Shown piece by piece: positions 32,969 to 42,203 of a stretch of DNA of 64,000 nt. The DNA lies in NCBI RefSeq assembly GCF_016428645.1, contig NZ_JAELXW010000003.1, positions 124,001 to 188,000 on the forward strand, given 5' to 3'. The notes under the pieces were generated by a model. That model saw only the letters and a program-made list of their open reading frames with translations, did no database searches and was not told where the DNA came from. Each line of letters opens with the position of its first letter. Position 1 is the stretch's first letter. This stretch comes from Glycomyces salinus (lineage in GTDB: Bacteria > Actinomycetota > Actinomycetes > Mycobacteriales > Micromonosporaceae). Made by a program: the position numbers and the translations under genes.

Positions 32969-33262
32969 TTAGACGCCCGGACAGGCCGGGTCGGGTTCGC
33001 CGTCGGGGAGGAAGAGCCGTCGACCGGCCCAGTCGTAGAACCCAGCCGTCTCGCCGGTGCCGGTGATCTCGACCAGCGGAGCGCCCGGTCCGAGGTTCGG
33101 ATGACGGTAGAACGGCTGCTGGACGAGCATCATGAGCCCGGCCCGGTTCCGCCGCGCGGACAGCGCCAAGCGGCCGTCCTCCGGGAGGGTGACGGACTGG
33201 TCATCGTGCGTGTTTTGGTCTGGTGTCGCCGCCCGATTTTGGCGTAGGCTAACGCTGACCAT
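32969..33262 (-). CDS. Short protein, upstream half of the interrupted frame
   Basis: ATG 33262 follows AAGGA at good distance and begins a 97-residue frame that ends at TAA 32969. Visible segments are EDGRLALSARRNRAGLMMLVQQPFYRH, then LVEITGTGETAGFYDWAGRRLFLPDGEPDPACPGV. It is mostly soluble and no family was recognised. Because the same frame continues directly beyond the TAA, this may be the N-terminal part of a protein of about 420 residues broken by a CAA-to-TAA change. Alternatively it is a genuine small protein with an accidental frame behind it. Confidence 0.6.
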   Translation of the reverse strand: MVSVSLRQNRAATPDQNTHDDQSVTLPEDGRLALSARRNRAGLMMLVQQPFYRHPNLGPGAPLVEITGTGETAGFYDWAGRRLFLPDGEPDPACPGV

Positions 33263-33550
33263 GGGAGGTTTCCTTCCGTTGGTCTGGGAGGCGGGCCGCC
33301 AGGAGATTTGGCGATTGATCGGCGGCCCGCCGATGACATTCAGTTGTTCTCAGAATCCGCGCACTGCGCGTGACGAAACCTTGGCACAACGGAAAATCGG
33401 AATCAAGCGCGACACGCACTCCGGTTCGAAACCGTCTAGATCGTGCCTAGATCACCATCGCCGTTTCCGTGGACCGTACGTTTGGTAACTGTTCGCTACC
33501 ATGATGAGCGCCAACAAACCCACCGAAACTGGCCCCGGAGGTCCCCGCTC

Positions 33551-33880
33551 ATGGCTCAGCGCATCCTCGATCCGGAATACCTGACTGCTTTCCGTGACGA
33601 ACTGCAAGCGCGTCTGGACTTCGTGACCGAGAAGGTCGAGATGCTCAAGAGCGGCAATGAGTTGGGTGTCGAACCCGGGTTCGGTCTGCTCGACTCTTCG
33701 CAGGACGCGCGCCAGCGGTACAAGGACGCCCATGAAGACACCTGGGACAACCTGCAGAAGCTCCGTGCCGATCTGCACGGCGCGATCGTGACGATCAACG
33801 AGTCACTGGGCCTCCACGACGAGACCGAGGCGCAAAACACCGAAGAAGTCTCGGCACCCGAAGACGACATCAACAGCTAG
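33551..33880 (+). CDS. Small helical protein, first gene of cassette 2
   Basis: The product has 109 residues. ATG 33551 is chosen for GGAGG about nine bases upstream. The protein is helical (AFRDELQARLDFVTEKVEML, then QRYKDAHEDTWDNLQKLRADLHGAIVTI), with an acidic disordered C-terminus. Its second half matches the fragment at 1-159. The size and two-helix layout recall WXG100/ESX proteins, but it lacks a clear W-x-G at the turn (EPGFGLLDSS is there instead). It opens a three-gene unit with a lipoprotein 15 bases downstream. The 288 bases upstream hold no other gene. Confidence 0.75.
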   Translation: MAQRILDPEYLTAFRDELQARLDFVTEKVEMLKSGNELGVEPGFGLLDSSQDARQRYKDAHEDTWDNLQKLRADLHGAIVTINESLGLHDETEAQNTEEVSAPEDDINS

Positions 33881-33894
33881 GGCACCGATACCTC

Positions 33895-34605
33895 ATGAAG
33901 CGCACTCTCACCAAGACTTTCGCGACGGCGGGTGCCGCTGCACTCCTCCTCGCCGCGTGCGGCGAAGACAGCGGCTCCTCCGACGACGACAACGGCTCGG
34001 ACGAAGCCCAAGACCCCGTCTACACCGAGATGACTTCCTGGAACGCCTGCGAGGTCCTCGATAACCTCCAGCCGATCGCCGATGAGATGGGCATCGTCGG
34101 CTGGGGTAGCACTACCGCCGAAGGCGGCGAGCCCGGCAATTCAGAGCTCGGGAACACCCTGGATCCCGATGCTCTCGGGTGCAACGGTCTGCTCAACCTC
34201 GGAGACAACGAGGGCATGGGCGCAGGGGGTGAATTGCAGGTCAAGATCATCCCGACCGAAGGCGAAGGCGAAGCCACGGCAGTGTTCGAAGAACGTGTAT
34301 CGGCCGCCGAAGGTGAGTCATCCGAGTGGGACGAAGCCGCGAGCGAAGAATTTTCTGATCCCTGGGATCAAGGGACCGTCGTCTCCTGGCTTGGCGATAC
34401 CAGCCAACCGAATGTTGAAGTCATCGCTCGTGACGGGCAATGGGTCTTCCATATCGACCTGTACCACACCCAGGACTTCGGGCTTCGCGGCGGCGGCGAG
34501 CCGTCATTGGCCTTCAGCGATGACGAACTGAATCAATGGTTCGTCGACACCTACCTTCCCGAGGTCAGCCAGACCATCAACGACCGCATTGCGGAGGTGC
34601 AGTAG
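33895..34605 (+). CDS. Secreted lipoprotein (DUF3558-like), cassette 2
   Basis: The product has 236 residues. Signal and lipobox (KRTLTKTFATAGAAALLLAACG; LAAC) are followed by an acidic Ser/Asp linker. The conserved block SWNACEVLDNLQPIADEMG, a middle region with a second Cys (ALGCNGLL), GELQVKIIP, and a C-terminal FSDDELNQWFVDTYLPEV follow. These blocks match the lipoprotein at 219-983 in order, though the middle has diverged. It should be anchored at the outer membrane face and likely interacts with the product of the following gene, which starts 2 bases after its stop. Confidence 0.8.
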   Translation: MKRTLTKTFATAGAAALLLAACGEDSGSSDDDNGSDEAQDPVYTEMTSWNACEVLDNLQPIADEMGIVGWGSTTAEGGEPGNSELGNTLDPDALGCNGLLNLGDNEGMGAGGELQVKIIPTEGEGEATAVFEERVSAAEGESSEWDEAASEEFSDPWDQGTVVSWLGDTSQPNVEVIARDGQWVFHIDLYHTQDFGLRGGGEPSLAFSDDELNQWFVDTYLPEVSQTINDRIAEVQ

Positions 34606-34607
34606 CC

Positions 34608-36251
34608 ATGAGTGGCGAGGACATCGAACTCGATACCGATCCTTACGAGGGCATGGAGGGATCTGAAGCGATCAGCTCGCAGGACAGCATCGCCAACAGT
34701 TCCCTTCTGGACAGCGATCCGTGCCCCAACGGTGACTGCACCAACACTTCTAACCCTGCCGAGGAGGCGTGGGTGAAGCTGGTGTCCGCTGTTCCGGTGG
34801 CCGGTCAAGTTGAGAGCTTCTACTGTGTTGCCGGTGGAACTGCGGCTCCCAGTCAAGAGGAAGTCCAGGCTCTGGTCTCGCAGATCCGGCCAGCTGAGGG
34901 CGATCAGTACGCGCTGCGAACCATTTCGGAGAAATGGGCCGAGTTCAACTATGACTTCTCCAAAAACCCTGAAACGGGCGTAGAGCCGATTCTTCGGGCG
35001 AAGTTGTCCGAGCTGTCGAACGGGTGGCAGGGCTCAGATTTCGACGCCTTCAGCGAACAGATGGAGACGGTGTTCGCAAACTGCGAGCAGATCGCGACAG
35101 ACATTGGTGATGCGTCAAGCGGTATGGCTGGGCTTCTTGAACAGAAGGCAGCCGAGATCTACGCCCTCCAAGGCGGCGACTCCCACGAGCTTCCTTACCC
35201 TGCGCCCCAGTACTGGACTGAGAGCGAGGGCAACCTCTTCTCGGACCCGAAGATCCACATCCGGCCCCCGTTCACGCACGGCGAGTGCGAGATCGCGTCC
35301 GGGTGTTCCTGGGACGGCGAAGACGACTCCACCAATCGCGCGATGGAGCTCGGCGGGTTCGACGGGGAGTACGCCAACGAGCTCAACCAGTACGTCACCG
35401 ACCAGACCGAGCGCCACTACACCCGGCTCAAGGCCGAGGACCCCGAGGCCGACGAGTCCGCGCTGCGGCAGGAGGCCGAGCGGCTGGCCGAGCAGGACGG
35501 CAACGACCGCGCCGCCCAGGACTACGAGGAATCCGACCAGGACTACCAGGCCCGCGCGACCGAGCAGAACGACACCGTGCTCGCTCGCTGGGAGGATGCC
35601 GAAACGGCCGGGAGCGAGTTCTCCCCGACCGTCGAGCCTTCCCGCGACACGACGTTCCGCGAGTCTTCCGGCGATCTCGACACCTCCGGGTACTCACCGC
35701 CCAGCGGCGGCGACTTCAACGGTTCGCCTTCCGGCTCCGGTACTACCGGGCTGAACAACCCCGATTCCACCGGTGGCTTCGGCGGGTCCGGTGGGCTCGG
35801 CGGCAATGGCGGCGGCAGTTCCCTCGACACCGGTAGTTCCGGGCTCGACTCCGACAACCCTTGGGGCTCCTACGCCGGTGAGGACCCCGACGACGTCGGC
35901 GGTGGTCTGGCCAGCGGAACCGGTGGCGGGACGCTCGCTCCCGCCGGTGCGGGCGCGAGCACCGGGCTCGGCACCGGCGCGGGCGCCGGTGGTGTGGGAA
36001 CCGGTGCCGGTGCCAGTACCGGCCTGTTCGGCAGCCCGAGCGGCGGCGCCGGTGCGGGACGCGGCATGGCCGCCGGAGCGGGCAAGGGCGGCATGGGCGC
36101 CGGTCGCGGAGCGTCCAGTTCGATGATGGGCGGCGGCCGCGGGGCGGGCGGTCGCGGACCCGAGGACCAGGAGGGCCGCGAGACCTGGCTCACCGAGGAC
36201 GAGGACGTCTGGGGACTTCACTTCGACCCGGAGAACGACCCCTACGTCTGA
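34608..36251 (+). CDS. WXG-motif Gly-rich secreted-type protein, cassette 2
   Basis: The product has 547 residues. ATG 34608 follows GGAGGTG. Blocks are CPNGDCTNTSNPAEEAW (about 40), PVAGQ, a helical region with NGWQGSDFDAFSEQME (W-x-G, about 140), EQKAAEIYALQGGDSHELPYPAP, RPPFTHGECEI, an acidic helix (about 265-340), then a Gly/Ser/Ala-rich tail and the end TWLTEDEDVWGLHF...DPYV. The same blocks occur in order in 988-2673; only the tail is freely diverged. No signal peptide. A type VII substrate is likely; its partner would be the helical protein at 33551, which is inference. Confidence 0.8.
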   Translation: MSGEDIELDTDPYEGMEGSEAISSQDSIANSSLLDSDPCPNGDCTNTSNPAEEAWVKLVSAVPVAGQVESFYCVAGGTAAPSQEEVQALVSQIRPAEGDQYALRTISEKWAEFNYDFSKNPETGVEPILRAKLSELSNGWQGSDFDAFSEQMETVFANCEQIATDIGDASSGMAGLLEQKAAEIYALQGGDSHELPYPAPQYWTESEGNLFSDPKIHIRPPFTHGECEIASGCSWDGEDDSTNRAMELGGFDGEYANELNQYVTDQTERHYTRLKAEDPEADESALRQEAERLAEQDGNDRAAQDYEESDQDYQARATEQNDTVLARWEDAETAGSEFSPTVEPSRDTTFRESSGDLDTSGYSPPSGGDFNGSPSGSGTTGLNNPDSTGGFGGSGGLGGNGGGSSLDTGSSGLDSDNPWGSYAGEDPDDVGGGLASGTGGGTLAPAGAGASTGLGTGAGAGGVGTGAGASTGLFGSPSGGAGAGRGMAAGAGKGGMGAGRGASSSMMGGGRGAGGRGPEDQEGRETWLTEDEDVWGLHFDPENDPYV

Positions 36252-36266
36252 ACCTCAGATCCCGAC

Positions 36267-36309
36267 TCGCGCCCGCCCGGTCCGCCGCAACTCACCCGGG
36301 CGGGCGCGA
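36267..36309. terminator. Bidirectional terminator after cassette 2
   Basis: TCGCGCCCGCCCGG (36267-36280) pairs perfectly with 36296-36309 around a 15-base loop. It sits between the stop of the Gly-rich gene (36251) and the stop of the convergent gene at 36315. Confidence 0.8.
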
Positions 36310-36314
36310 TTCTG

Positions 36315-37409
36315 TCAGACGGTCCGCAGGCGTAGCCCGGGATAGCGGATGGTGTACGGGCCTCGGTACTTCGCGCGGCTCTGGGCCGGGTAGTACTCGC
36401 CTTCCTTTCCGAGCATCAGGTCGCCCGCCTCCCGCACTCCGGCGGCTCTGGCGGTCTCCACGATGAGTCCCGCGGCCTCGGCGGCCTTTTCGACCCCGAG
36501 GCCACCGGCGTCGAAATGCCAAGGGGCCTCGAAGTGTTCGAGACCGCCTCCGCCCAGGAGCGCCTGCGGATCGGTGCGACTCCAGCCGAGAGCGGCGGCA
36601 TCGACGGCATCGGGCCCGACATAGCCGATGTGCAGTCGATTGGAGCACCTGACGTCGAACAGCATCGGACTGTCGGGCGTTCCGTCCTCGGAGTGGATGC
36701 GGCCGTAGAGCCCCAGGCTCAAGGACATTCCGAAGGCGGTCAACTCCGCGGTCAGGCCGGTCAGGAAGCCGGTCATGTCCTTGAGGAGCTCGTCCCAGCC
36801 GCTCGCGGTCCAGAAATTCAGGTGCTGGATGCGGTCGGGCCCGGCGACCGCGCCCACGAAGCCGGTGGGCTTGCGCACCATGGCGCTCTGGTAATCGTCC
36901 TCCCAGATTTCGGTGTAGCCCGATACGAACTCGGGCCCGGACTTTCCGGCACGCAGTTCGATGGTGGTGTACTGGCCTCGCCACCGCATGTACGGCGTCC
37001 CCCAGGCGGGCAGGTCGGCAGCGCGTTGGGAAGGCGAGTAGTTCCCGAAGAACGACGCGGGGTTGAGGGCGTCCTGTGCGATATCGGATACCCGCCTGAA
37101 CTCTTCCGCCTGCGCCATCGCGTCGCCGGTGACCTGCGAGACCGGAACGACGATGCCGTCGGCGCCGAGATAGGCATACCGGAGTCTCTCCGTGCCACCG
37201 GCCGACGCCGTACCGGCGACACCTTGAAACGACCCGTCCGCTGCGCGGGGCCACTCGTCGGTCGCCGCCGGCCGCCACTTGAGATGGGCGGCCAGGTCCA
37301 GCATCCCCTCCTCGGACCGCTCGTAGGACGGTCCGACCCACTGCATCCTGAACGCCAGGGCTTCGATCTCTTGCTCGCTCACCCGCGAATCGCGGTCCGT
37401 GTTCGTCAC
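36315..37409 (-). CDS. Hypothetical protein, 364 residues
   Basis: GTG 37409 starts a soluble-looking protein. The N-terminal 55 residues (EQEIEALAFRMQWVG...MLDLAAHLKWRPAATDEWPRAAD) are helical, followed by beta-rich regions with several aromatic motifs (LPAWGTPYMRWRGQYTTIELRAG; EIWEDDYQSAMVRKPTGF; LNFWTASGWDELLKDMTGFLTGL). No signal peptide, membrane segment or catalytic motif was found and no family recognised. It is convergent with cassette 2. Its placement may mean an immunity or chaperone role for the cassette, but the sequence gives no direct support. Confidence 0.65.
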   Translation of the reverse strand: MTNTDRDSRVSEQEIEALAFRMQWVGPSYERSEEGMLDLAAHLKWRPAATDEWPRAADGSFQGVAGTASAGGTERLRYAYLGADGIVVPVSQVTGDAMAQAEEFRRVSDIAQDALNPASFFGNYSPSQRAADLPAWGTPYMRWRGQYTTIELRAGKSGPEFVSGYTEIWEDDYQSAMVRKPTGFVGAVAGPDRIQHLNFWTASGWDELLKDMTGFLTGLTAELTAFGMSLSLGLYGRIHSEDGTPDSPMLFDVRCSNRLHIGYVGPDAVDAAALGWSRTDPQALLGGGGLEHFEAPWHFDAGGLGVEKAAEAAGLIVETARAAGVREAGDLMLGKEGEYYPAQSRAKYRGPYTIRYPGLRLRTV

Positions 37410-37510
37410 GGAGGCTCACGTTAGTCGAATCCGGCAAGGTCGCTCTGCCATCCTCTGAAAGGATCGGACCCGCGGGTAGGGGGATTTAGTCTGTGACCTG
37501 AGCCAACTGA

Positions 37511-37539
37511 TTGGCCCTCCAGAACTTGAGTCTTATAGA
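37511..37539 (+). promoter_or_regulatory. Sigma-70-type promoter of clpB
   Basis: TTGGCC (37511-37516) and TATAGA (37534-37539) are separated by 17 bases, a reasonable -35/-10 pair. The HAIR operator overlaps the -10. Confidence 0.6.
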
Positions 37540-37545
37540 CTCAAC
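37525..37545. promoter_or_regulatory. HAIR operator (HspR binding site) in front of clpB
   Basis: CTTGAGT-N7-ACTCAAC matches the HspR-associated inverted repeat consensus CTTGAGT-N7-ACTCAAG at all but the last base. It covers the -10 of the promoter, so HspR binding would repress clpB until heat shock. The regulation is known for this element in Streptomyces and other actinobacteria; for this gene it is inferred. Confidence 0.9.
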
Positions 37546-37601
37546 TCTGCGGTGGTTTCACCGACCGTGTTCTTTACTCTGTGAGGAAGGCAAGCAGGAT
37601 C

Positions 37602-40199
37602 GTGGACGTAAATCGCCTGACAACCAAGACTCGCGAAGTGATATCCCAGGCCGCCCGCACCGCGGCGGCCGGTGGGAACCCGGCCGTCGATCCCTGGCAC
37701 CTGCTCGACGCGCTGCTGACCGTGGACGGCTCGACGGCCCCCGGCCTGCTCCAGCTCGTCGGCGTCACCCCCGGCACCGTCTCCGCCGAGGCCGAGCGGC
37801 GCCTCGACGAGATGCCCTCGGCGTCCGGTCCCAGCGTGTCCGAGCCGTCCATGGCCCGAGAGTCGCTGCGCGCGATCAACGCCGCCGACAAGATCGCCAC
37901 CGACTACGGCGACGAGTACGTCTCCACCGAGCACCTCCTGACCGGGCTCGTGCAGGCCGGCGGCGAGGTCGGCGGATTCCTCGCCGAACAGGGCGCCACC
38001 GACAAGAAGCTCATCAGCGCCTTCCCGACCCTGCGCGGCGGCGACCGCAAGGTCACCAGCTCCGACCCCGAGGAGGGCTACAAGGCCCTCGAGAAGTACG
38101 GCGTCGACCTGACCGAGACCGCCCGCTCCGGCAAGGTCGACCCGGTCATCGGCCGCGACACCGAGATCCGCCGCGTCATCCAGGTCCTGTCGCGGCGCAC
38201 CAAGAACAACCCGGTCCTCATCGGCGAGCCCGGCGTCGGCAAGACCGCCATCGTCGAGGGCCTGGCCCAGCGGATCGTCGCCGGAGACGTACCCGAGTCG
38301 CTGCGCGACCGGCGCGTCATGCTCCTGGACCTGGCCAGCATGATCGCCGGCGCCCAGTACCGTGGCCAGTTCGAGGAGCGCTTCAAGTCCGTGCTGGAGG
38401 AGATCAAGTCCTCCGACGGCGAGATCATCCCGTTCATGGACGAGCTGCACACCATGGTCGGCGCCGGCAAGTCCGAGGGCTCGCTCGACGCCGGGAACAT
38501 GCTCAAGCCCGCTCTCGCGCGCGGCGAGCTCCACATGATCGGCGCGACCACCCTCAACGAGTACCGCGAGAACATCGAGAAGGACGCCGCCCTGGAGCGC
38601 CGCTTCCAGCAGGTCTACGTGGGAGAGCCATCCATCGAGGACGCCGTGGCGATTCTGCGCGGCCTCAAGGAGCGCTACGAGGTCCACCACGGCGTGCGGA
38701 TCACCGACTCCGCGCTCGTGGCCGCCGCGCAGCTGTCGGCCCGCTACATCCCCGACCGGTTCCTGCCCGACAAGGCCATCGACCTGGTCGACGAGGCCGC
38801 CAGTCGCCTGCGCATCGAGATCGACTCGCGCCCTGAGGAGATCGACAAGGTCGAGCGGAGCGTCCGGCGCCTGGAGATCGAGGAGACCGCGCTCCAGAAC
38901 GAGTCCGACCCGGCCAGCGCCGAGCGCCTGGCGTCCCTCCAGCGGGAGCTGGCCGACTCCCGCGAGCGGCTCGCGGCCCTCAGCCGCCAGTGGGAGTCCG
39001 AGAAGGACCGCATCACCGCCGTCTCCGACCTCAAAGAGCAGCTCGACGACCTCCGCACGCAGGCCGAGCGCGCCGAGCGCGAATACGACCTGGAGAAGGC
39101 CGCGCAGCTGCGCTACGGCAAGATCCCCGAGCTGGAGCAGCGGCTGACCGAGGCCGAGGCCGACATCAAGGGGTCCGGCGAGTCGTCCAAGCCGCCGATG
39201 CTCAAGGAGGAGATCGACGCCGACGAGATCGCCGATGTGGTCTCGGCGTGGACCGGCATCCCGGCCGGGCGGCTCCAGGAGTCCGAGACGCACAAGCTGC
39301 TGCACGCCGAGCAGGTGCTCGGCGAGCGCGTGGTCGGCCAGGACGAGGCCATGCACGTGGTCGCCGACGCGCTGCGGCGGGCGCGCGCGGGCCTGTCGGA
39401 CCCGAACCGGCCGACCGGCTCGTTCATCTTCGCCGGGCCCACCGGCGTCGGCAAGACTGAGCTGGCCAAGGCCCTGGCGCAGTTCATGTTCGACGACGAC
39501 CGGGCGATGATCCGCATCGACATGGGCGAGTACACCGAGCAGCACTCGGTGGCCCGCCTCATCGGGGCGCCTCCCGGATATGTCGGCTATGAGGAGGGCG
39601 GCCAGCTCACCGAGCCGGTGCGGCGGCGCCCGTACTCGGTGGTGCTGCTCGACGAGGTCGAGAAGGCGCACGCGCGGGTCTTCGACACGCTGCTCCAGGT
39701 CCTCGACGACGGGCGGCTGACCGACGGGCAGGGCCGCACGGTCGACTTCCGCAACGTCATCCTGATCATGACCTCGAATCTCGGCTCGCAGGCGTTGACG
39801 GACCCGACCCTGGAGGAGGAGGCCAGGCGCGAATCGGTGATGGGCGCGATCCGCGGCCACTTCAAGCCCGAGTTCCTCAACCGGCTCGACGACATCGTCA
39901 TCTTCCACGCGCTGGAGCAGGAGAACCTCAAGGCGATCGTCGACGTCCAGCTGCGGCAGATGCAGCTGCGGATGGACACGCGCCGCCTGCGGCTGGAGGT
40001 CGACGACTCGGCCAAGTCGTGGCTGGCCGACCGCGGTTTCGACCCGGTCTACGGGGCCCGCCCGCTGCGCCGCCTGATCCAGAACTCGATCGGCGATCCG
40101 CTGTCACGGGATCTGCTGGAGGGCAAGATCATCGATGGCGACACGGTCAAAGTGGGCACCAGCGACGTGGGGGACCGGTTGACCGTCTCGAAAGGATAG
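37602..40199 (+). CDS. clpB: ATP-dependent disaggregase ClpB
   Basis: The product has 865 residues. GTG 37602 gives the conserved start [13 protein letters not shown]; a GTG at 37581 has no binding site. Domains are: an N-domain with two Clp-N repeats (1-145), NBD1 with Walker A GEPGVGKT (about 207) and [10 protein letters not shown], a coiled-coil middle domain (about 405-525) and NBD2 with GPTGVGKTE (about 611), [11 protein letters not shown] and a C-terminal [12 protein letters not shown] sensor-2 region. There is no ClpP loop signature, fitting ClpB rather than ClpC. It resolubilises aggregates with DnaK. It is expressed from the HAIR-controlled promoter. Confidence 0.95.
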   Translation: MDVNRLTTKTREVISQAARTAAAGGNPAVDPWHLLDALLTVDGSTAPGLLQLVGVTPGTVSAEAERRLDEMPSASGPSVSEPSMARESLRAINAADKIATDYGDEYVSTEHLLTGLVQAGGEVGGFLAEQGATDKKLISAFPTLRGGDRKVTSSDPEEGYKALEKYGVDLTETARSGKVDPVIGRDTEIRRVIQVLSRRTKNNPVLIGEPGVGKTAIVEGLAQRIVAGDVPESLRDRRVMLLDLASMIAGAQYRGQFEERFKSVLEEIKSSDGEIIPFMDELHTMVGAGKSEGSLDAGNMLKPALARGELHMIGATTLNEYRENIEKDAALERRFQQVYVGEPSIEDAVAILRGLKERYEVHHGVRITDSALVAAAQLSARYIPDRFLPDKAIDLVDEAASRLRIEIDSRPEEIDKVERSVRRLEIEETALQNESDPASAERLASLQRELADSRERLAALSRQWESEKDRITAVSDLKEQLDDLRTQAERAEREYDLEKAAQLRYGKIPELEQRLTEAEADIKGSGESSKPPMLKEEIDADEIADVVSAWTGIPAGRLQESETHKLLHAEQVLGERVVGQDEAMHVVADALRRARAGLSDPNRPTGSFIFAGPTGVGKTELAKALAQFMFDDDRAMIRIDMGEYTEQHSVARLIGAPPGYVGYEEGGQLTEPVRRRPYSVVLLDEVEKAHARVFDTLLQVLDDGRLTDGQGRTVDFRNVILIMTSNLGSQALTDPTLEEEARRESVMGAIRGHFKPEFLNRLDDIVIFHALEQENLKAIVDVQLRQMQLRMDTRRLRLEVDDSAKSWLADRGFDPVYGARPLRRLIQNSIGDPLSRDLLEGKIIDGDTVKVGTSDVGDRLTVSKG

Positions 40200-40281
40200 A
40201 GGCGCAGGTGGGACGCCCAATGCGTGAGATGGGCTCGCCTCTTCGGGGGAGGGCGCGGGGCGGAGGCTTACGCTCCGGTCC

Positions 40282-41232
40282 GTGAAGATCGTCCGCAACA
40301 TCTCAAGCCTGGCCGGCCGCTGGTTCGCCGTGCTCGTGCTCGCCGCGGCCGCGATCGGGCTGGCCGCGCCCGACGCCTCGGCCTCCCTGGCCCCCGCCAT
40401 CACCCCGGCTCTGGGCGTGATCATGTTCGGGATGGGACTGACCCTGCGCCCGGTCGATTTCGCGCTGGTCGCCCGCCGCCCGCTCGCCGTGGTGGCCGGG
40501 ATCGTCGCCCAGTTCGCGATCATGCCGCTGCTGGGCTGGGGCATCGGGCAGGCATTCGGGCTGTCCGGGGCGCTGCTGGTCGGCATGGTCCTGGTCGGGG
40601 CCGCGCCCGGCGGCACCGCCTCCAACGTCGTGGTCTACCTGGCCAAGGGCGATGTCGCGCTGTCGGTGGCAATGACCTCGGTATCCACCCTCCTGGCGCC
40701 GGTCTTCACACCGCTGCTGGTGCTGTGGCTGGCCGGTTCGGAGCTGCCGGTCGACGCCGCCGCTCTGATGACCTCGATCCTCCAGGTCGTGCTGTTCCCG
40801 GTCCTGGCCGGACTGCTGGTGCGGCGCTTCGGAGGGAAACTCGTCGAGAAGCTCCTGCCGGTCCTGCCGCTGGTGTCGGTCCTGGGGATCATGCTGGTGG
40901 TGACGGCCGTCGTCGGCGCCAGCGCCGAGACCGTCCTGACCAGCGGGCTGCTGCTGTTCGCCGCGGTCATCCTCCACAACGCTCTCGGCCTGGCGCTCGG
41001 CTACGGCGCGGCCCGGCTGGTCGGGCTCGACGAGTCCGGTCGACGCGCGGTCAGCGTCGAGGTCGGGATGCAGAACTCCGGCCTGGCCGCGGCCCTGGCA
41101 GGCGCCCACTTCACGGCCGCCGCCGCGCTTCCGGCCGCGATCTTCTCGATCTGGCACAACGTCTCCGGCGCGTTGGTGGCCTCGTTCTGGTCGAGGCGGC
41201 CGGTCCAGGGCCGCTCGGCCACTGAAGAATGA
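40282..41232 (+). CDS. BASS-family (bile acid:sodium symporter-like) transporter
   Basis: The product has 316 residues from GTG 40282. About ten hydrophobic segments are seen. Family signatures are ALGVIMFGMGLTLRP near the N-terminus, VLVGAAPGGTASNVVVYLAKGDVALSVAMTSVSTLLAP, and near the C-terminus EVGMQNSGLAAALAGAHF. These form the sodium and substrate crossover regions of the BASS fold. It sits in the cytoplasmic membrane. Members move bile acids, pantoate, pyruvate and other organic anions; the substrate cannot be deduced here. It follows clpB by 82 bases but need not be co-regulated. Confidence 0.9.
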   Translation: MKIVRNISSLAGRWFAVLVLAAAAIGLAAPDASASLAPAITPALGVIMFGMGLTLRPVDFALVARRPLAVVAGIVAQFAIMPLLGWGIGQAFGLSGALLVGMVLVGAAPGGTASNVVVYLAKGDVALSVAMTSVSTLLAPVFTPLLVLWLAGSELPVDAAALMTSILQVVLFPVLAGLLVRRFGGKLVEKLLPVLPLVSVLGIMLVVTAVVGASAETVLTSGLLLFAAVILHNALGLALGYGAARLVGLDESGRRAVSVEVGMQNSGLAAALAGAHFTAAAALPAAIFSIWHNVSGALVASFWSRRPVQGRSATEE

Positions 41233-41283
41233 ATATTCTCCGTTTCGCGGACTTAACGGTTGTCAGTGGCCATAGTGCATGGT

Positions 41284-42198
41284 ATGGCCGCATTCGAACG
41301 TCCGCGGTATTCGCGGAGAACAGTGCTCGGTGGCGCGGCCGCCGTGCTGGCGGCGGGGATCGCCTCGCCGGCGCGCGGGCACGGGACGGCGGCGCCGATC
41401 CGCGCCGCCGCCGCGCGCGACGGCGAACTGCTGGCGCTCACCGAGGACTACCAGATCCGGCGCCTGACCGTGACCGACGGCCGGGCCGAGACCTGTGGAC
41501 CCGCGGGCATCACGCTGCCCGAGGACTTCCACCCGCATTCGATGGCCGCGCTCGGGGAGGTCCTGTGGATCACCGGCGCGGTCGAGCTGTCGCCCGACCG
41601 GTCCCTGCCCGCCCTGGTGCGGGCCGACGGCTCGGGCGCCGACTACGCCGACCTGCCGGTGCCCGACGAGATCCGCTCCGGCGTCGCGACCTCGATCGCG
41701 GCGGTGGGCGAATCGGGCCTGGCGGTGGCCGTCGAGGGCTGTCCCGACCCTCATCTGGCGCTGGTGACCAGCTCCCGGCTGGCCACCAGCGGCGACGCGG
41801 GTGCGAGCTGGTCGCCGCACCCGCTCGCCGACGGCCTGGGCGAGGGATACGGGACCCGCCTGGCGGCGGCCGGAGAGCGGCTGTTCGCCGTCGTGGCCGA
41901 CGGCGGCGGAACCCAGGCCGTCCACACCGGCCCGCCGGGAACTGAACTGGCCCCCGCCGCGACCGCGACCGGCGCCGGACGGCCGATGGCGGCGGTCTGG
42001 ACCGAAGCAGGTGTCGTCCGGGTGTTCAGCGACCTGCACGGCGAGGTGCGCGAGTCCCGCTACACGCCCGTCGGCAGGGCGCTCGAGTCCGCGCCCGAAT
42101 GCGCCTGCGCCGGTGAGGTCCTGGCGATACCGGGCCGGGCCGGCGCCTGGATCGAATCGGACGCCGACCGGATCTCCTACCGTATGGAACCGAGGTGA
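41284..42198 (+). CDS. Exported protein with Tat-like signal, probable beta-propeller
   Basis: The product has 304 residues from ATG 41284; earlier TTG/GTG codons (41260, 41266) are alternatives and none has a clear binding site. A twin-arginine signal (RYSRRTVLGGAAAVLAAGIASPARG) is followed by repeated beta segments (DGELLALTEDYQIRRLTV; HSMAALGEVLWITGAVEL; GASWSPHPLADG; GRPMAAVWTEAGVVRVF) that look like propeller blades, with two cysteines near the end (PECACAG). Probably a cell-envelope protein. It overlaps the spacing of the next exported gene closely (5 bases), so it belongs to an operon of exported proteins. Confidence 0.7.
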   Translation: MAAFERPRYSRRTVLGGAAAVLAAGIASPARGHGTAAPIRAAAARDGELLALTEDYQIRRLTVTDGRAETCGPAGITLPEDFHPHSMAALGEVLWITGAVELSPDRSLPALVRADGSGADYADLPVPDEIRSGVATSIAAVGESGLAVAVEGCPDPHLALVTSSRLATSGDAGASWSPHPLADGLGEGYGTRLAAAGERLFAVVADGGGTQAVHTGPPGTELAPAATATGAGRPMAAVWTEAGVVRVFSDLHGEVRESRYTPVGRALESAPECACAGEVLAIPGRAGAWIESDADRISYRMEPR

Positions 42199-42203
42199 GC
42201 GCG

